Origin: Nocardioides cavernae
GTDB lineage: Bacteria > Actinomycetota > Actinomycetes > Propionibacteriales > Nocardioidaceae
NCBI RefSeq assembly: GCF_016907475.1
Contig: NZ_JAFBCA010000001.1
Span: 2,480,001 to 2,544,000 of the forward strand
Direction: 5' to 3'
DNA: 64,000 nt
Shown here: positions 53,436 to 61,493 of the stretch, in pieces
How positions within the stretch are numbered: the stretch's first letter is position 1
How the letters are laid out: the number at the start of each line of letters is the position of its first letter
Translations under genes and position numbers: made by a program
The notes under the pieces: generated by a model
Seen by the model: the letters and a program-made list of their open reading frames with translations, nothing else
Database searches by the model: none
Told to the model about the DNA's origin: nothing

Positions 53436-53460
53436 GGTTGGTTGCGCTCGGCAACCGACC
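53436..53460 (+). promoter_or_regulatory. 5'-leader stem-loop of the ABC exporter mRNA
   Basis: GGTTGGTTGC (53436-53445) pairs with GCAACCGACC (53451-53460), nine Watson-Crick pairs and one G-U, loop GCTCG. It would be within a few nt of the mRNA 5' end, so it could stabilise the mRNA or form part of a control element. Confidence 0.5.
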
Positions 53461-53497
53461 AGCGGAACACCGGACGACGAGGAGGCGGGCGACACCT

Positions 53498-55336
53498 GTG
53501 GGCGACGACGCGGAGCTGCGGGGCACCACCACTCTCGACGGCTTCCGGGTCCTGTGGGTCGGCATCAAGCGCGAGCCCATCGTCTTCACTGTCGCGACGC
53601 TGGGAGCCGTGCTCTTCGGGGTGCTCACCGTGGCCGACGCGTGGGTGCTCGGCTGGGCCACCCAGCACGTCCTGATCCCGGCGTTCGACACCGGTGAGAT
53701 CGGCACCGACATGCTGCTCTGGGTGGTCGCCCTCTTCATGGGCGTGGCGATCCTTCGCGCGGTCGGCATCGTCGCCCGGCGCCTCGGCGGCGGCATCATG
53801 TACTACCGGATGCAGTCCCACACGCGCCGCGGCGTGACCCGGCAGTACCTGTCCCTGCCGATGGAGTGGCACCAGCGCCACCCGACCGGCCAGCTGCTCT
53901 CCAACGCCTACTCCGACGTCGAGGCGGCGTGGTCACCGATCATGCCCCTGCCGATGGCTCTCGGCACCGTCGTGATGATGGTCATCGCGGTCGTGCAGAT
54001 GTTCATCGCCGACGTCGTGATGGCCGTGGTGGGCCTGCTCGTCTTCCCCGCCGTCGTCGCGGCCAACCTGCTCTACCAGCACTTCTCCTCCCCGCTGATG
54101 ACCCGCGCCCAGGGGCTCCGGGCCGAGGTGAGCGAGATCGCCCACGAGTCCTTCGACGGCGCGATGGTCGTCAAGACGCTGGGGCGCGAGGTCGAGGAGA
54201 CCGACCGCTTCCGCGCCAAGGCCCACGAGCTGCGCGACGTCAACGTCCGCGCCGGCCGGATCCGCGCGGTGTTCGACCCGACCCTGGCCAGCCTGCCCAG
54301 CCTCGGTGTCCTCGTCGTCCTGGCGGTCGGCGTCGCCCGCGTCTCCAGCGGCGCGACCGAGGCCGGCGACGTGGTGACCGTCGCCTACCTCCTGACCATC
54401 GTCTCCTTCCCGATCCGGGCGATCGGGTGGCTGCTCGGCGAGTTCCCGCGCTCGGTCGTGGGCTACCGCCGTGCCAAGGCGGTGCTCGACGCGACGGGCA
54501 ACATGTCCTACGGGAGTGACGAGCTGCCGGTGCTCACGACGGGCGCCCTGCTCGAGGTCGAGGACCTCCACTACTCCTACGACGCCGACGCGCCGCTGCT
54601 GCGCGGCGTCGACTTCGACGTACGCCCGGGACGCACCGTCGCGCTGGTCGGCGCCACTGCCTCCGGCAAGAGCACGCTGACCAGCCTGATGACCCGGCTG
54701 GTCGACCCCGACGCGGGCCGGATCCGCATCGACGGTCACGACCTCAAGGGCCTCCGCAAGGGCGCGCTGCCCCGCGACGTGGCGCTCGTGCCCCAGACGG
54801 CCTTCATGTTCGACGACACCGTCCGGGGCAACGTGACGCTCGGCGCCGACGTCCCCGACGCCGACGTGTGGGCCGCGCTGCGCACCGCCCAGGCCGACGG
54901 GTTCGTCGCCGCCCTGCCCGACGGCATCGACACCAAGCTGGGCGAGCGTGGCACCTCGCTCTCCGGTGGCCAGCGCCAGCGACTCTCGCTCGCCCGTGCC
55001 CTCGTACGCCGTCCGCGCCTGCTGATCCTCGACGACGCCACGTCCGCGGTCGACCCGGAGGTCGAGGCGCGCATCCTCGCCTCGCTGCGCGACGACCGCG
55101 ACGAGGACGGCGACGACTCGGCCGCATCGCTCGTCGTGGTGGCCTACCGCAAGGCGACGATCTCGCTGGCCGACGAGGTCCTGCACCTCGAGGACGGGCG
55201 GATCGTCGGCCGGGGCACCCACGCCGAGCTGCTCGCCACCAGCCCGGCCTACGCCCAGCTGGTCAACGCCTACGAGACAGAGGCCGCGCTCGATGCCGAC
55301 GCGGGATCCGCCACCGACGGAGGGAGCCGAGCATGA
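53498..55336 (+). CDS. ABC exporter subunit A, degenerate nucleotide-binding site
   Basis: 612 residues from the GTG at 53498 (AGGAGG 12 nt upstream). A six-helix type IV exporter membrane domain (about 20-330) precedes the nucleotide-binding domain. Walker A is GATASGKST and the signature is a normal LSGGQ at residue 488. In Walker B (LLILDDATSAVD) the catalytic Glu is replaced by Asp513, and the switch His is replaced by Tyr550 (VVAYRKAT). These changes mark the degenerate half of a heterodimeric exporter of the TM287/288 or BmrCD kind. Overlaps subunit B by 4 nt. Substrate unknown; drugs, lipids or peptides are typical. Confidence 0.9.
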   Translation: MGDDAELRGTTTLDGFRVLWVGIKREPIVFTVATLGAVLFGVLTVADAWVLGWATQHVLIPAFDTGEIGTDMLLWVVALFMGVAILRAVGIVARRLGGGIMYYRMQSHTRRGVTRQYLSLPMEWHQRHPTGQLLSNAYSDVEAAWSPIMPLPMALGTVVMMVIAVVQMFIADVVMAVVGLLVFPAVVAANLLYQHFSSPLMTRAQGLRAEVSEIAHESFDGAMVVKTLGREVEETDRFRAKAHELRDVNVRAGRIRAVFDPTLASLPSLGVLVVLAVGVARVSSGATEAGDVVTVAYLLTIVSFPIRAIGWLLGEFPRSVVGYRRAKAVLDATGNMSYGSDELPVLTTGALLEVEDLHYSYDADAPLLRGVDFDVRPGRTVALVGATASGKSTLTSLMTRLVDPDAGRIRIDGHDLKGLRKGALPRDVALVPQTAFMFDDTVRGNVTLGADVPDADVWAALRTAQADGFVAALPDGIDTKLGERGTSLSGGQRQRLSLARALVRRPRLLILDDATSAVDPEVEARILASLRDDRDEDGDDSAASLVVVAYRKATISLADEVLHLEDGRIVGRGTHAELLATSPAYAQLVNAYETEAALDADAGSATDGGSRA

Positions 55337-57141
55337 GTGCTGTCGCACCCACCTCCGGGACCCGGATGGACACCGGCGAGGACATCGGCGTCATGGCGAC
55401 CCTCCGCCTCGGCATGAAGTACTCACCCGAGCTGCGCGAGGGCCTCGGACTGACGCTGTTCTACGCCGTGATCGCCTCGTGCGGCCAGATCGTCGTACCG
55501 ATCGCGGTCCAGCAGACCCTCGACCGCGGGCTCAACGGCACCGGCGGTCCCCGCCTCGACTACGTCGTCTGGATGGGGGTGCTCGCCGCCTTCGCGATCG
55601 CCGTGACGAGCTGGGCGTCCTACCTGATGACCAGCCGGCTCTTCACCACCTCCGAGCGCGGGCTCGCGACGCTGCGCACCAAGGCGTTCCGGCACGTGCA
55701 CGACCTCCCGCTGCTCACCCAGAACACCGAGCGCCGCGGCGCCCTGGTCTCCCGGGTGACCAGCGACGTCGACCAGGTCAGCCAGTTCCTCGTCTTCGGT
55801 GGCCTGATCTTCGTCGTCAGCATCGGACAGATGCTGGTCGCGACCGTGCTGATGGTCGTCTACAGCTGGCAGCTCGCGCTGGTGGTCTGGCTGTCGTTCG
55901 CCCCGCTGTTCCTCTCGATCCGCTGGTTCCAGAAGAAGCTGTCGGCCGCCTACACCGTCGTACGCCACCAGGTCGGCGTGCTGCTCGGCGCCATCTCCGA
56001 GCCGGTCGTCGGCGCCGCCGTCGTCCGCTCCTACGGCGTCGAGGACCGCACCCAGGCGCGCATCGACACCGCCATCCAGGACTGGCAGGACGCCTACACC
56101 CACGCGCAGACCTACACCGTCACGTCGTTCTCCCTCGGCGGCCTCTCGGCCGGCCTCGCCAACGCCGGCGTGATCGTGATCGGCGTGCTCCTCGGCTTCA
56201 CCGGTGACATGACCCCGGGTCGCGTCCTGGCGTTCGCGTTCCTCGTCACCCTGTTCGTCGGGCCGGTGCAGATGGGCACCCAGATCCTCACCGACGCGCA
56301 GAACGCCATCGCCAGCTGGCGCCGCGTCCTCGGCATCCTCGAGACGCCGGCCGACCTCGTCGACCCGGGAGCCGACGGCGAGGTCCTCCCGCGAGGTCCG
56401 ATCGACGTCCGCTTCGCCGACGTCAGCTTCGCCTACCCCGGCGGGCCGCCGGTGCTCCGCGAGGTCGACCTGGCCATCGACGCGGGCACCCGGGTGGCGA
56501 TCGTGGGGGAGACCGGCTCGGGCAAGTCCACCTTCGCCAAGCTGCTCACCCGCCTGATGGACCCGACCGACGGCGCCGTGCTGCTCGACGGCGTCGACGT
56601 ACGACGCATCGAGGCGCGGTCGCTGCGGCGCAGCGTCGTGCTGGTGCCGCAGGAGGGCTTCCTCTTCGACGACTCGATCGCGGCCAACGTGCGCTACGGC
56701 AGGCTCGACGCCACCGAGGACGAGATCCGCGCATCGGCCGTCGAGCTCGGCATCGACGACTGGCTGCGCGGCCTCCCGCGCGGGCTCCACACCCAGGTGG
56801 GCCAGCGCGGCGAGTCGTTGTCGGCCGGCGAGCGGCAGCTCGTCGCCCTGCTGCGCGCGCACCTCGCCGACCCCGACCTCCTGGTCCTGGACGAGGCCAC
56901 CAGCGCCGTCGACCCGGCGCTGGAGATGCAGATCGGCCGCGCCCTCGAGCGGCTGATGCAGTCACGGACGTCGGTCACCATCGCACACCGGCTCTCCACG
57001 GCCGAGAGCGCCGACGAGGTGATCGTGGTCGACAAGGGACGGGTGGTGCAGCGGGGGCCGCACCGTGAGCTCGTCACGCAGGCCGGCAGTGTCTACGCCG
57101 GGCTCCACGCGAGCTGGGTGGCGCAGCACTCGCGGGTGTAG
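55333..57141 (+). CDS. ABC exporter subunit B, catalytic nucleotide-binding site
   Basis: 602 residues. Six membrane helices (about 40-330), coupling region ENTERRGALVSRVTSDVDQV-like (NTERRGALVSRVTSDVDQ), then a complete ATPase: Walker A GETGSGKST, Walker B LLVLDEATSAVD with Glu521, and His552 in TIAHRLST. Its signature is LSAGE (residues 496-500) instead of LSGGQ. That signature faces the degenerate site of subunit A, so the two genes match as one heterodimer with one working ATP site. Last gene of the operon, convergent with the SsgA-family gene. Confidence 0.92.
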   Translation: MSAVAPTSGTRMDTGEDIGVMATLRLGMKYSPELREGLGLTLFYAVIASCGQIVVPIAVQQTLDRGLNGTGGPRLDYVVWMGVLAAFAIAVTSWASYLMTSRLFTTSERGLATLRTKAFRHVHDLPLLTQNTERRGALVSRVTSDVDQVSQFLVFGGLIFVVSIGQMLVATVLMVVYSWQLALVVWLSFAPLFLSIRWFQKKLSAAYTVVRHQVGVLLGAISEPVVGAAVVRSYGVEDRTQARIDTAIQDWQDAYTHAQTYTVTSFSLGGLSAGLANAGVIVIGVLLGFTGDMTPGRVLAFAFLVTLFVGPVQMGTQILTDAQNAIASWRRVLGILETPADLVDPGADGEVLPRGPIDVRFADVSFAYPGGPPVLREVDLAIDAGTRVAIVGETGSGKSTFAKLLTRLMDPTDGAVLLDGVDVRRIEARSLRRSVVLVPQEGFLFDDSIAANVRYGRLDATEDEIRASAVELGIDDWLRGLPRGLHTQVGQRGESLSAGERQLVALLRAHLADPDLLVLDEATSAVDPALEMQIGRALERLMQSRTSVTIAHRLSTAESADEVIVVDKGRVVQRGPHRELVTQAGSVYAGLHASWVAQHSRV

Positions 57142-57163
57142 CCCCGCGTCGCCGAGGCGGACC

Positions 57164-57598
57164 TCAGGAGGCGAGCAGCTGGCTGATGAGCATGTCGGCG
57201 TCGAAGGCCTCGGACTCGGTGCCGGGGGAGACCACCGCGACGGTACGCGCGATGAAGTCGACGACGTCCGCGGCGCGGGCCAGCAGCACGAGGTGGCCGT
57301 CGGGGGAGCTGAGCTCGATGGAGACCATCGCGTGACCGCTGAGGCCGATCGCGGGGGAGACGTGCACGTCACCGTCGCCGACCGGGGCCTCCGTACCACG
57401 GATCAGCAGGTCGCGACCGAAGGTCCACACGAGGTTGCCGTCAGAGGTGACGAACGTCATCGCGACCGCGAACGGGTCGGAGGCGGCGTAGCTGAGCACC
57501 GTGTCGATCTCATGGCGGATACCGCGGTCGTCCATGCACTCGACGGTGATGTCCAACGCGACGTCAGACAGGGTGTGCCCGCTACCGGACAGGTTCAT
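57164..57598 (-). CDS. SsgA-family sporulation / cell division regulator
   Basis: 144 residues. The family pattern is clear: LDITVECMDDRGIRHEIDTV, YAASDPFAVAMTFVT, LVWTFGRDLLIRGTEAPVG, GDVHVSPAI, VSIELSSPDGHLVLLARAAD and a C-terminal helix with DADMLISQLL. In Streptomyces SsgA-like proteins (SALPs) direct FtsZ placement and wall remodelling; SsgB recruits FtsZ. Outside sporulating genera the role is unclear. ATG at 57598 with GAGCTC-poor but purine-rich upstream sequence (AAGGAGCTC). Confidence 0.88.
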   Translation of the reverse strand: MNLSGSGHTLSDVALDITVECMDDRGIRHEIDTVLSYAASDPFAVAMTFVTSDGNLVWTFGRDLLIRGTEAPVGDGDVHVSPAIGLSGHAMVSIELSSPDGHLVLLARAADVVDFIARTVAVVSPGTESEAFDADMLISQLLAS

Positions 57599-57795
57599 CG
57601 AGAGCTCCTTGTGGTCGCCCGAAGTGAGGGATTCTCCGAGGTTGCGTGCTCATGAGACGGCATGCCGGGACGCTCGTGATGCAAAACGGCAAAAGATGAC
57701 CCGGGCTGGTCCAGACCGCATCTTGATGTCGGCTCGTGGCGAACTTGACGGTAACCCGGCCTTTCGGCTGCAGCGAAACCTCTGGTCCCCCCGGG

Positions 57796-57801
57796 TAGGT
57801 T
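57796..57801 (+). promoter_or_regulatory. -10 element TAGGTT, leaderless start of the PGPGW gene
   Basis: TAGGTT, CTTCCC, then the ATG at 57808; no Shine-Dalgarno. The rest of the 209-bp divergent gap shows no other recognised element. Confidence 0.6.
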
Positions 57802-57807
57802 CTTCCC

Positions 57808-58311
57808 ATGACGGGGGCAGCCAAGCGCATCGGTCTCGAGGTCCTGGGGTGGACCCTGCTCGTGCTCGGCGTGGCGGCGATCTTCCTGCCAGGCCCGGGA
57901 CTGCTCGGCATCTTCGCCGGTCTCGCGCTCCTCTCCCAGCAGTACGACTGGGCGGAGAAGCGGGTCGAGCCGGTCCGGCTGCGGGCGATGCTCGGCGCCG
58001 CGGAGAGCGTCGAGACCTGGCCCCGCGTCGTCGCCTCCTGCCTCGGTGCGATCGTCCTGGCGGCGTGCGGCGTGCTCTGGATCATCAAACCGCCGGCCCC
58101 GGACTGGTGGCCGGTCGCCGACACGTGGTGGCTGCCCGGTGGCATCTGGACCGGCGTCACCCAGGTGGCGTCCGCCCTCATCGCGGTCGGCCTGATCATC
58201 TACAGCTACCGGCGCTTCCACGGCCACCCCGAGAAGGCCGACGAGCTGCGCAGCGACATCAAGGCCCGCGGCCGCAAGGCCGAGGACCGCACCGTCGGTG
58301 CCGATACCTGA
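57808..58311 (+). CDS. PGPGW-family membrane protein
   Basis: 167 residues. The motif FLPGPGLLGIFAGLALLSQQ, followed by YDWAEK, defines the putative transmembrane PGPGW family. Three membrane helices are likely (about 10-42 as a hairpin, 78-96, 118-138). The C-terminus is charged and cytoplasmic. The function of the family is unknown. Confidence 0.85.
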   Translation: MTGAAKRIGLEVLGWTLLVLGVAAIFLPGPGLLGIFAGLALLSQQYDWAEKRVEPVRLRAMLGAAESVETWPRVVASCLGAIVLAACGVLWIIKPPAPDWWPVADTWWLPGGIWTGVTQVASALIAVGLIIYSYRRFHGHPEKADELRSDIKARGRKAEDRTVGADT

Positions 58312-58360
58312 CCCGGATTCAGGCCCGGGCCGCACCATGGGATACGGTTCTGCCGAGCTT

Positions 58361-58435
58361 GGGCGATTGGCGCAGTGGTAGCGCGCTTCGTTCACACCGA
58401 AGAGGTCACTGGTTCGAACCCAGTATCGCCCACCA
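58361..58435 (+). tRNA. tRNA-Val (anticodon CAC), CCA encoded
   Basis: Acceptor stem GGGCGAT (58361-58367) with ATCGCCC (58425-58431), discriminator A and genomic CCA. Anticodon arm CTTCG-TTCACAC-CGAAG (58386-58402), anticodon CAC reading GUG. T arm CTGG-TTCGAAC-CCAG. All arms are intact. It is followed by a strong terminator and a second copy of its own 3' half. Confidence 0.96.
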
Positions 58436-58439
58436 AGAT
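58390..58439 (+). repeat. 50-bp direct repeat, copy 1 (inside tRNA-Val)
   Basis: Identical to 58477-58526 at 49 of 50 positions. It starts at the anticodon loop and extends 4 bp past the CCA. Confidence 0.95.
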
Positions 58440-58444
58440 CATCG

Positions 58445-58473
58445 AGAGCCGCGCTACCGGGTAGCGCGGCTCT
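58445..58473 (+). terminator. terminator of tRNA-Val
   Basis: AGAGCCGCGCTAC (58445-58457) pairs perfectly with 58461-58473 across a short CGG loop, followed by GTTGTTC. It lies between the tRNA and the duplicated fragment. Confidence 0.9.
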
Positions 58474-58476
58474 GTT

Positions 58477-58526
58477 GTTCGCACCGAAGAGGTCACTGGT
58501 TCGAACCCAGTATCGCCCACCAAGAT
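58477..58526 (+). repeat. 50-bp direct repeat, copy 2 (partial tRNA-Val, attachment-site-like)
   Basis: Repeats the anticodon loop to CCA plus ACCAAGAT. It has no D arm and no 5' acceptor strand, so it cannot be a tRNA gene. The only mismatch changes the anticodon loop from TTCACAC to TTCGCAC. Its make-up is like an attR/attL core of an element integrated in the tRNA 3' end. Confidence 0.9.
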
Positions 58527-58722
58527 TGAAACGGCATTCAGTCGCGGGTCCACCGTGCGTGCGCTGAACATCAGCGTCGGGGCCCACCAACGGACGACTC
58601 ATGGTCGGTACAACGACGGACGGTCACCAGAGGTGACGCCCCCGGCCGGACCGCTCTGGCGCGGGCCGTCCAACCCGCGCATGATGTCCAGCGGGAGCGT
58701 CTCAACCTGGAGGGGTGGCGGG

Positions 58723-59205
58723 ATGTCCGAGCAGACGATGGTGGAGGGCGTCGAGACTGCGTTGCGCGAGCTCGGGGTCTCGGAGGTGGTGGCCGCGGCC
58801 GGCCAGTTCCAGCCACGAGGTCACACGGGGAGCATGTTCGCCGGCGGCATGATCGGCGACAGCCTCGCCGGCGGACTGGGCGATGTGGCGGACTCGGTGG
58901 CAACGGCTGGTGGCGCGCTCGCCGGAGCACGGATGCACGACGCCGCGAGCGGGCTGCCGACGAACATGCTGGTCGGGGTCACGGCGACGCACGTGTACGG
59001 GTTCGTCGCGGCGCACCGGAGCAGCCCCGCCGGCGCGCTGGTCTTCCGCGTGCCCCGCGATCGGATCGAGGTGAAGGTCCACCAGCGCGTCAACGTCAGG
59101 ATCCTCGAGCTGGTCGACAGCTCCACCGGATCGTCCATCCAGCTCGAGGGCAACCGGATCCCGCTCACCCACAGCAAGGACGTCATCGACGTCCTCCGCG
59201 CCTGA
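58723..59205 (+). CDS. uncharacterised Gly/Ala-rich protein
   Basis: 160 residues from the ATG at 58723, with GGAGGGG 7 nt upstream; the open frame continues upstream but without protein-like composition. MSEQTMVEGVETALRELGV starts a short helix, a Gly-rich middle (about 28-70) follows, and the C-terminal half alternates in a beta pattern (LVGVTATHVYGFVAAH, ALVFRVPRDRIEVKVHQ) like a PH-type domain. No family recognised. It is the first gene after the duplicated tRNA fragment. Confidence 0.65.
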   Translation: MSEQTMVEGVETALRELGVSEVVAAAGQFQPRGHTGSMFAGGMIGDSLAGGLGDVADSVATAGGALAGARMHDAASGLPTNMLVGVTATHVYGFVAAHRSSPAGALVFRVPRDRIEVKVHQRVNVRILELVDSSTGSSIQLEGNRIPLTHSKDVIDVLRA

Positions 59206-59294
59206 TTCTTAGCACCCCGAGGACGTCGTGCCTCGCCGAGGTCGCGCGGCGCCTGGAGGCGGTACGCCGGGCGCGGGCGAGTTGGCGCGGGGGG

Positions 59295-59789
59295 CTACTT
59301 CTTGCCGTTCGCGCCGAGGTCGACGCAGACCTCGCCGGACACCGTCTCGCTGAAGCTCCCTGCGGGGTCGAGCAGGTCCTGCACGCCCGCAAGGGTGAGC
59401 GTGCCGGTCGCTCCGTCGAGCTTGCCGGTGGCCCCACTCACGTCGCCCGAGGCCTGGAAGTCCCCGGTCGTCAGATCGAGCATGCCGTCGAGGTCGACCG
59501 AGAGCGTCCCCCGGTTCGTGGTGAACGTGATGCCGCCGTCGAAGGCAATCCCGGTCGGGGTGGGGCCGGTCACCTCGAAGGCAGCTTCTGTCGTGCCCTG
59601 CAACAGGCCTCCGCCACGGATCTGGGCGACGGTCCGGATCAAGCCCGGAGGGTCACCCGCCTGCGGAGCAGCTCCCTGGCCTGCGCCCGTCGCGTTGATC
59701 TGGTGGCAGGACACCGCGGCCGTGGCCGGTCCGGCCTGGACGAGCATCGCCAGGGGCAGCAGCAGGGCCAGGACAGCAATTCGTCGCAC
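59295..59789 (-). CDS. secreted protein of unknown function
   Basis: 164 residues from the GTG at 59789, which has GGAGAGGA upstream; a TTG at 59834 is less likely. Residues 1-25 form a signal peptide (RRIAVLALLLPLAMLVQAG, cleavage near ATA-AVS). The mature part has two Cys and a beta-rich sequence with GTLSVDLDGMLDLTTGDFQA and a GATGKLDGATGTLTLAG repeat-like stretch. I do not recognise a family; it could be a beta-barrel-like secreted or surface protein. Confidence 0.7.
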   Translation of the reverse strand: MRRIAVLALLLPLAMLVQAGPATAAVSCHQINATGAGQGAAPQAGDPPGLIRTVAQIRGGGLLQGTTEAAFEVTGPTPTGIAFDGGITFTTNRGTLSVDLDGMLDLTTGDFQASGDVSGATGKLDGATGTLTLAGVQDLLDPAGSFSETVSGEVCVDLGANGKK

Positions 59790-59837
59790 GGTTCGTCCTC
59801 TCCGGCGCTGGCCACGTTGTCCTCGCCAGCTCAATCC

Positions 59838-59843
59838 AACCTA
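59838..59843 (-). promoter_or_regulatory. -10 element TAGGTT of the secreted-protein gene
   Basis: On the minus strand TAGGTT lies 48 bp before the GTG at 59789. The remaining space to 60021 shows nothing recognisable. Confidence 0.4.
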
Positions 59844-60021
59844 GCGAGGCGGCGGGGGGTGTCAATGTTCGAGAGGCAGGGCGAGAGCAGCGCCGCTGCC
59901 ACCGTGGATGCGGTCCTGGCCGATCCGTCGACGTACGGATACCACCTGCGAACCTGAAGCATCGGCATCTGCCGCGATTCGCCCGCGGTCCTGCGCGCGC
60001 AGCGGTCCGGCTACGGGTCGC

Positions 60022-61362
60022 TCAGGCCCGCCGATCGAGCCCCACCCAGCGGCGTGCTCCGTCCGAGCTCACCGCGATGAGGATGAGGACGGTGATCGCG
60101 GTGCTCGTCAGGACGAGGAAGTGGGCCTCGGGGGCGGCGCTGAGGTCGACCAGCTGCGTGACCGCCTCCGCCGTGCACACGACCAGGAGCGCGGTCCGAG
60201 CCCAGGCATGGTGGGCCAGCATGAACACCCACAGGCCGATGAGGCACAGCGCGCTGAGGCCCATGACGGTGATCTCGCGGGCCGACGCGGTGGTCGGGAC
60301 GCTGTCGCCCAGGAAGACGGCCACGAGCACGGTCGCCAGGGTCGCCGCGGCCTTGCCGATGCTCATCGCTGCCGCGGCCAGGAGGGTCGGAGGCGGTACT
60401 CGATGGGACCCCGCGCGCGACAGCGCATCGGTTGCCGGCTGCACCAGGTCGGGCGCCGGCGCCCGGAGGGTGGTCAGGTCGAGGATCGGCAGGCTCCCGT
60501 CGGTGCGTACGACGTCGCCTCCACCGTTGCGGGTGGTGAAGGCGCTGGAGTAGTCCTTGATGACGCGCAGGGAGGCATCCGGAACCGCGTACCGGACCGT
60601 GTCGACGACGTAGTCGCGCTCGATGTCGATGTCGGCGTCCACCCGGTGCGTCACCTGCAGGGTGAAAAGGGAGATGCCGACCGCCCTGTCGTACGTCGCC
60701 GCGGCCAACCACTCCACCTCGAACCCGCCGGGCAGCTTCCAGCCGTCGGGGACCGGCCAGAAACGCACGTGGTGGCGTTGAGCCGGATTCCCGTCGACCT
60801 CCTGCTGGTAGGCGAACGCCTGTCGCTGCCCGAAGAGGAACAGGGAGGAGACGGGGGCCTCGGGGTAGGGGCGGCGCAGCACCGACGAGACCACGATCCG
60901 CCAGGAGGAGCGGATCGTGAGCTCATCGGCACGGGTCCAGCCGGCGCGGAGCATTGCGGCATGGATGTCTGCCTCGTTGCCGTCCACGGCCAGGTTGATC
61001 GGGTCACCGAGCACGCCGATGTCGGTGAGCGATCGCCCGATGAAGTAGTCGGGCACGTAGACCTTCGAGAGCACCTCCTGGAGGCGGGGGAGCCCGACGT
61101 AGGCCAGCAGCACCCAGAACAGGAACACCGACGCGATGACGTACCAACCGTCGCCGAGCCCGACGGTGACCACGATCCACCCCAGCCACATGACGAGCAC
61201 CGTGCCGATCACGAAGAAGGCGCCGTCGACGATCTGCTGGACGGGCCACAGCGGGGTGCCGGAGACGTCGTCCGGCGCCAGCTCGAACGTGGGAGGCGAG
61301 GTGGGACGCGGTGTCTCCACGGCATCACCGCGGCGCCAGTCGTCGGCGGGATCCATCCTCAT
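60022..61362 (-). CDS. LssY C-terminal domain membrane protein
   Basis: 446 residues from the ATG at 61362 with GAGGA 9 nt upstream. Two membrane helices at about residues 35-80 precede a soluble LssY_C domain: LGDPINLAVDGNEADIHAAM, AGWTRADELTIRSSWRIV, PVSSLFLFGQRQAFAYQQEV and DADIDIERDYVVDTV. Three or four more helices follow to the C-terminus. LssY relates to a Legionella type I secretion locus by name only; the domain is widespread and its function is unknown. Monocistronic. Confidence 0.8.
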   Translation of the reverse strand: MRMDPADDWRRGDAVETPRPTSPPTFELAPDDVSGTPLWPVQQIVDGAFFVIGTVLVMWLGWIVVTVGLGDGWYVIASVFLFWVLLAYVGLPRLQEVLSKVYVPDYFIGRSLTDIGVLGDPINLAVDGNEADIHAAMLRAGWTRADELTIRSSWRIVVSSVLRRPYPEAPVSSLFLFGQRQAFAYQQEVDGNPAQRHHVRFWPVPDGWKLPGGFEVEWLAAATYDRAVGISLFTLQVTHRVDADIDIERDYVVDTVRYAVPDASLRVIKDYSSAFTTRNGGGDVVRTDGSLPILDLTTLRAPAPDLVQPATDALSRAGSHRVPPPTLLAAAAMSIGKAAATLATVLVAVFLGDSVPTTASAREITVMGLSALCLIGLWVFMLAHHAWARTALLVVCTAEAVTQLVDLSAAPEAHFLVLTSTAITVLILIAVSSDGARRWVGLDRRA

Positions 61363-61481
61363 GCGTGTCCATCCTCGTCGTCCACGCGACGTTCGCAGGC
61401 TACCGAGAACGACCCGGCCGGGGATCCCCAGAAATCGCGATCCTGCCGCGCTGGTCGCGGAGTCCACCGAGGTCGGACCAC

Positions 61482-61487
61482 TAGCCT
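61482..61487 (+). promoter_or_regulatory. -10 element TAGCCT, leaderless start of the hydrolase gene
   Basis: TAGCCT, CGGGCC, then the ATG at 61494; no Shine-Dalgarno. Confidence 0.6.
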
Positions 61488-61493
61488 CGGGCC

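Noticed and set aside
57982..58200. A possible frameshift or second gene on the minus strand opposite the PGPGW gene
   Set aside because: The minus-strand frames are shadows; the PGPGW motif and leaderless promoter fix the plus-strand gene.
58477..58526. A second tRNA gene, possibly Ala with anticodon CGC
   Set aside because: It lacks the D arm and the 5' acceptor strand, so it cannot fold as a tRNA.
59703..59957. A small plus-strand ORF opposite the secreted-protein gene
   Set aside because: No ribosome binding site and no protein-like composition; the signal-peptide gene on the minus strand is better supported.
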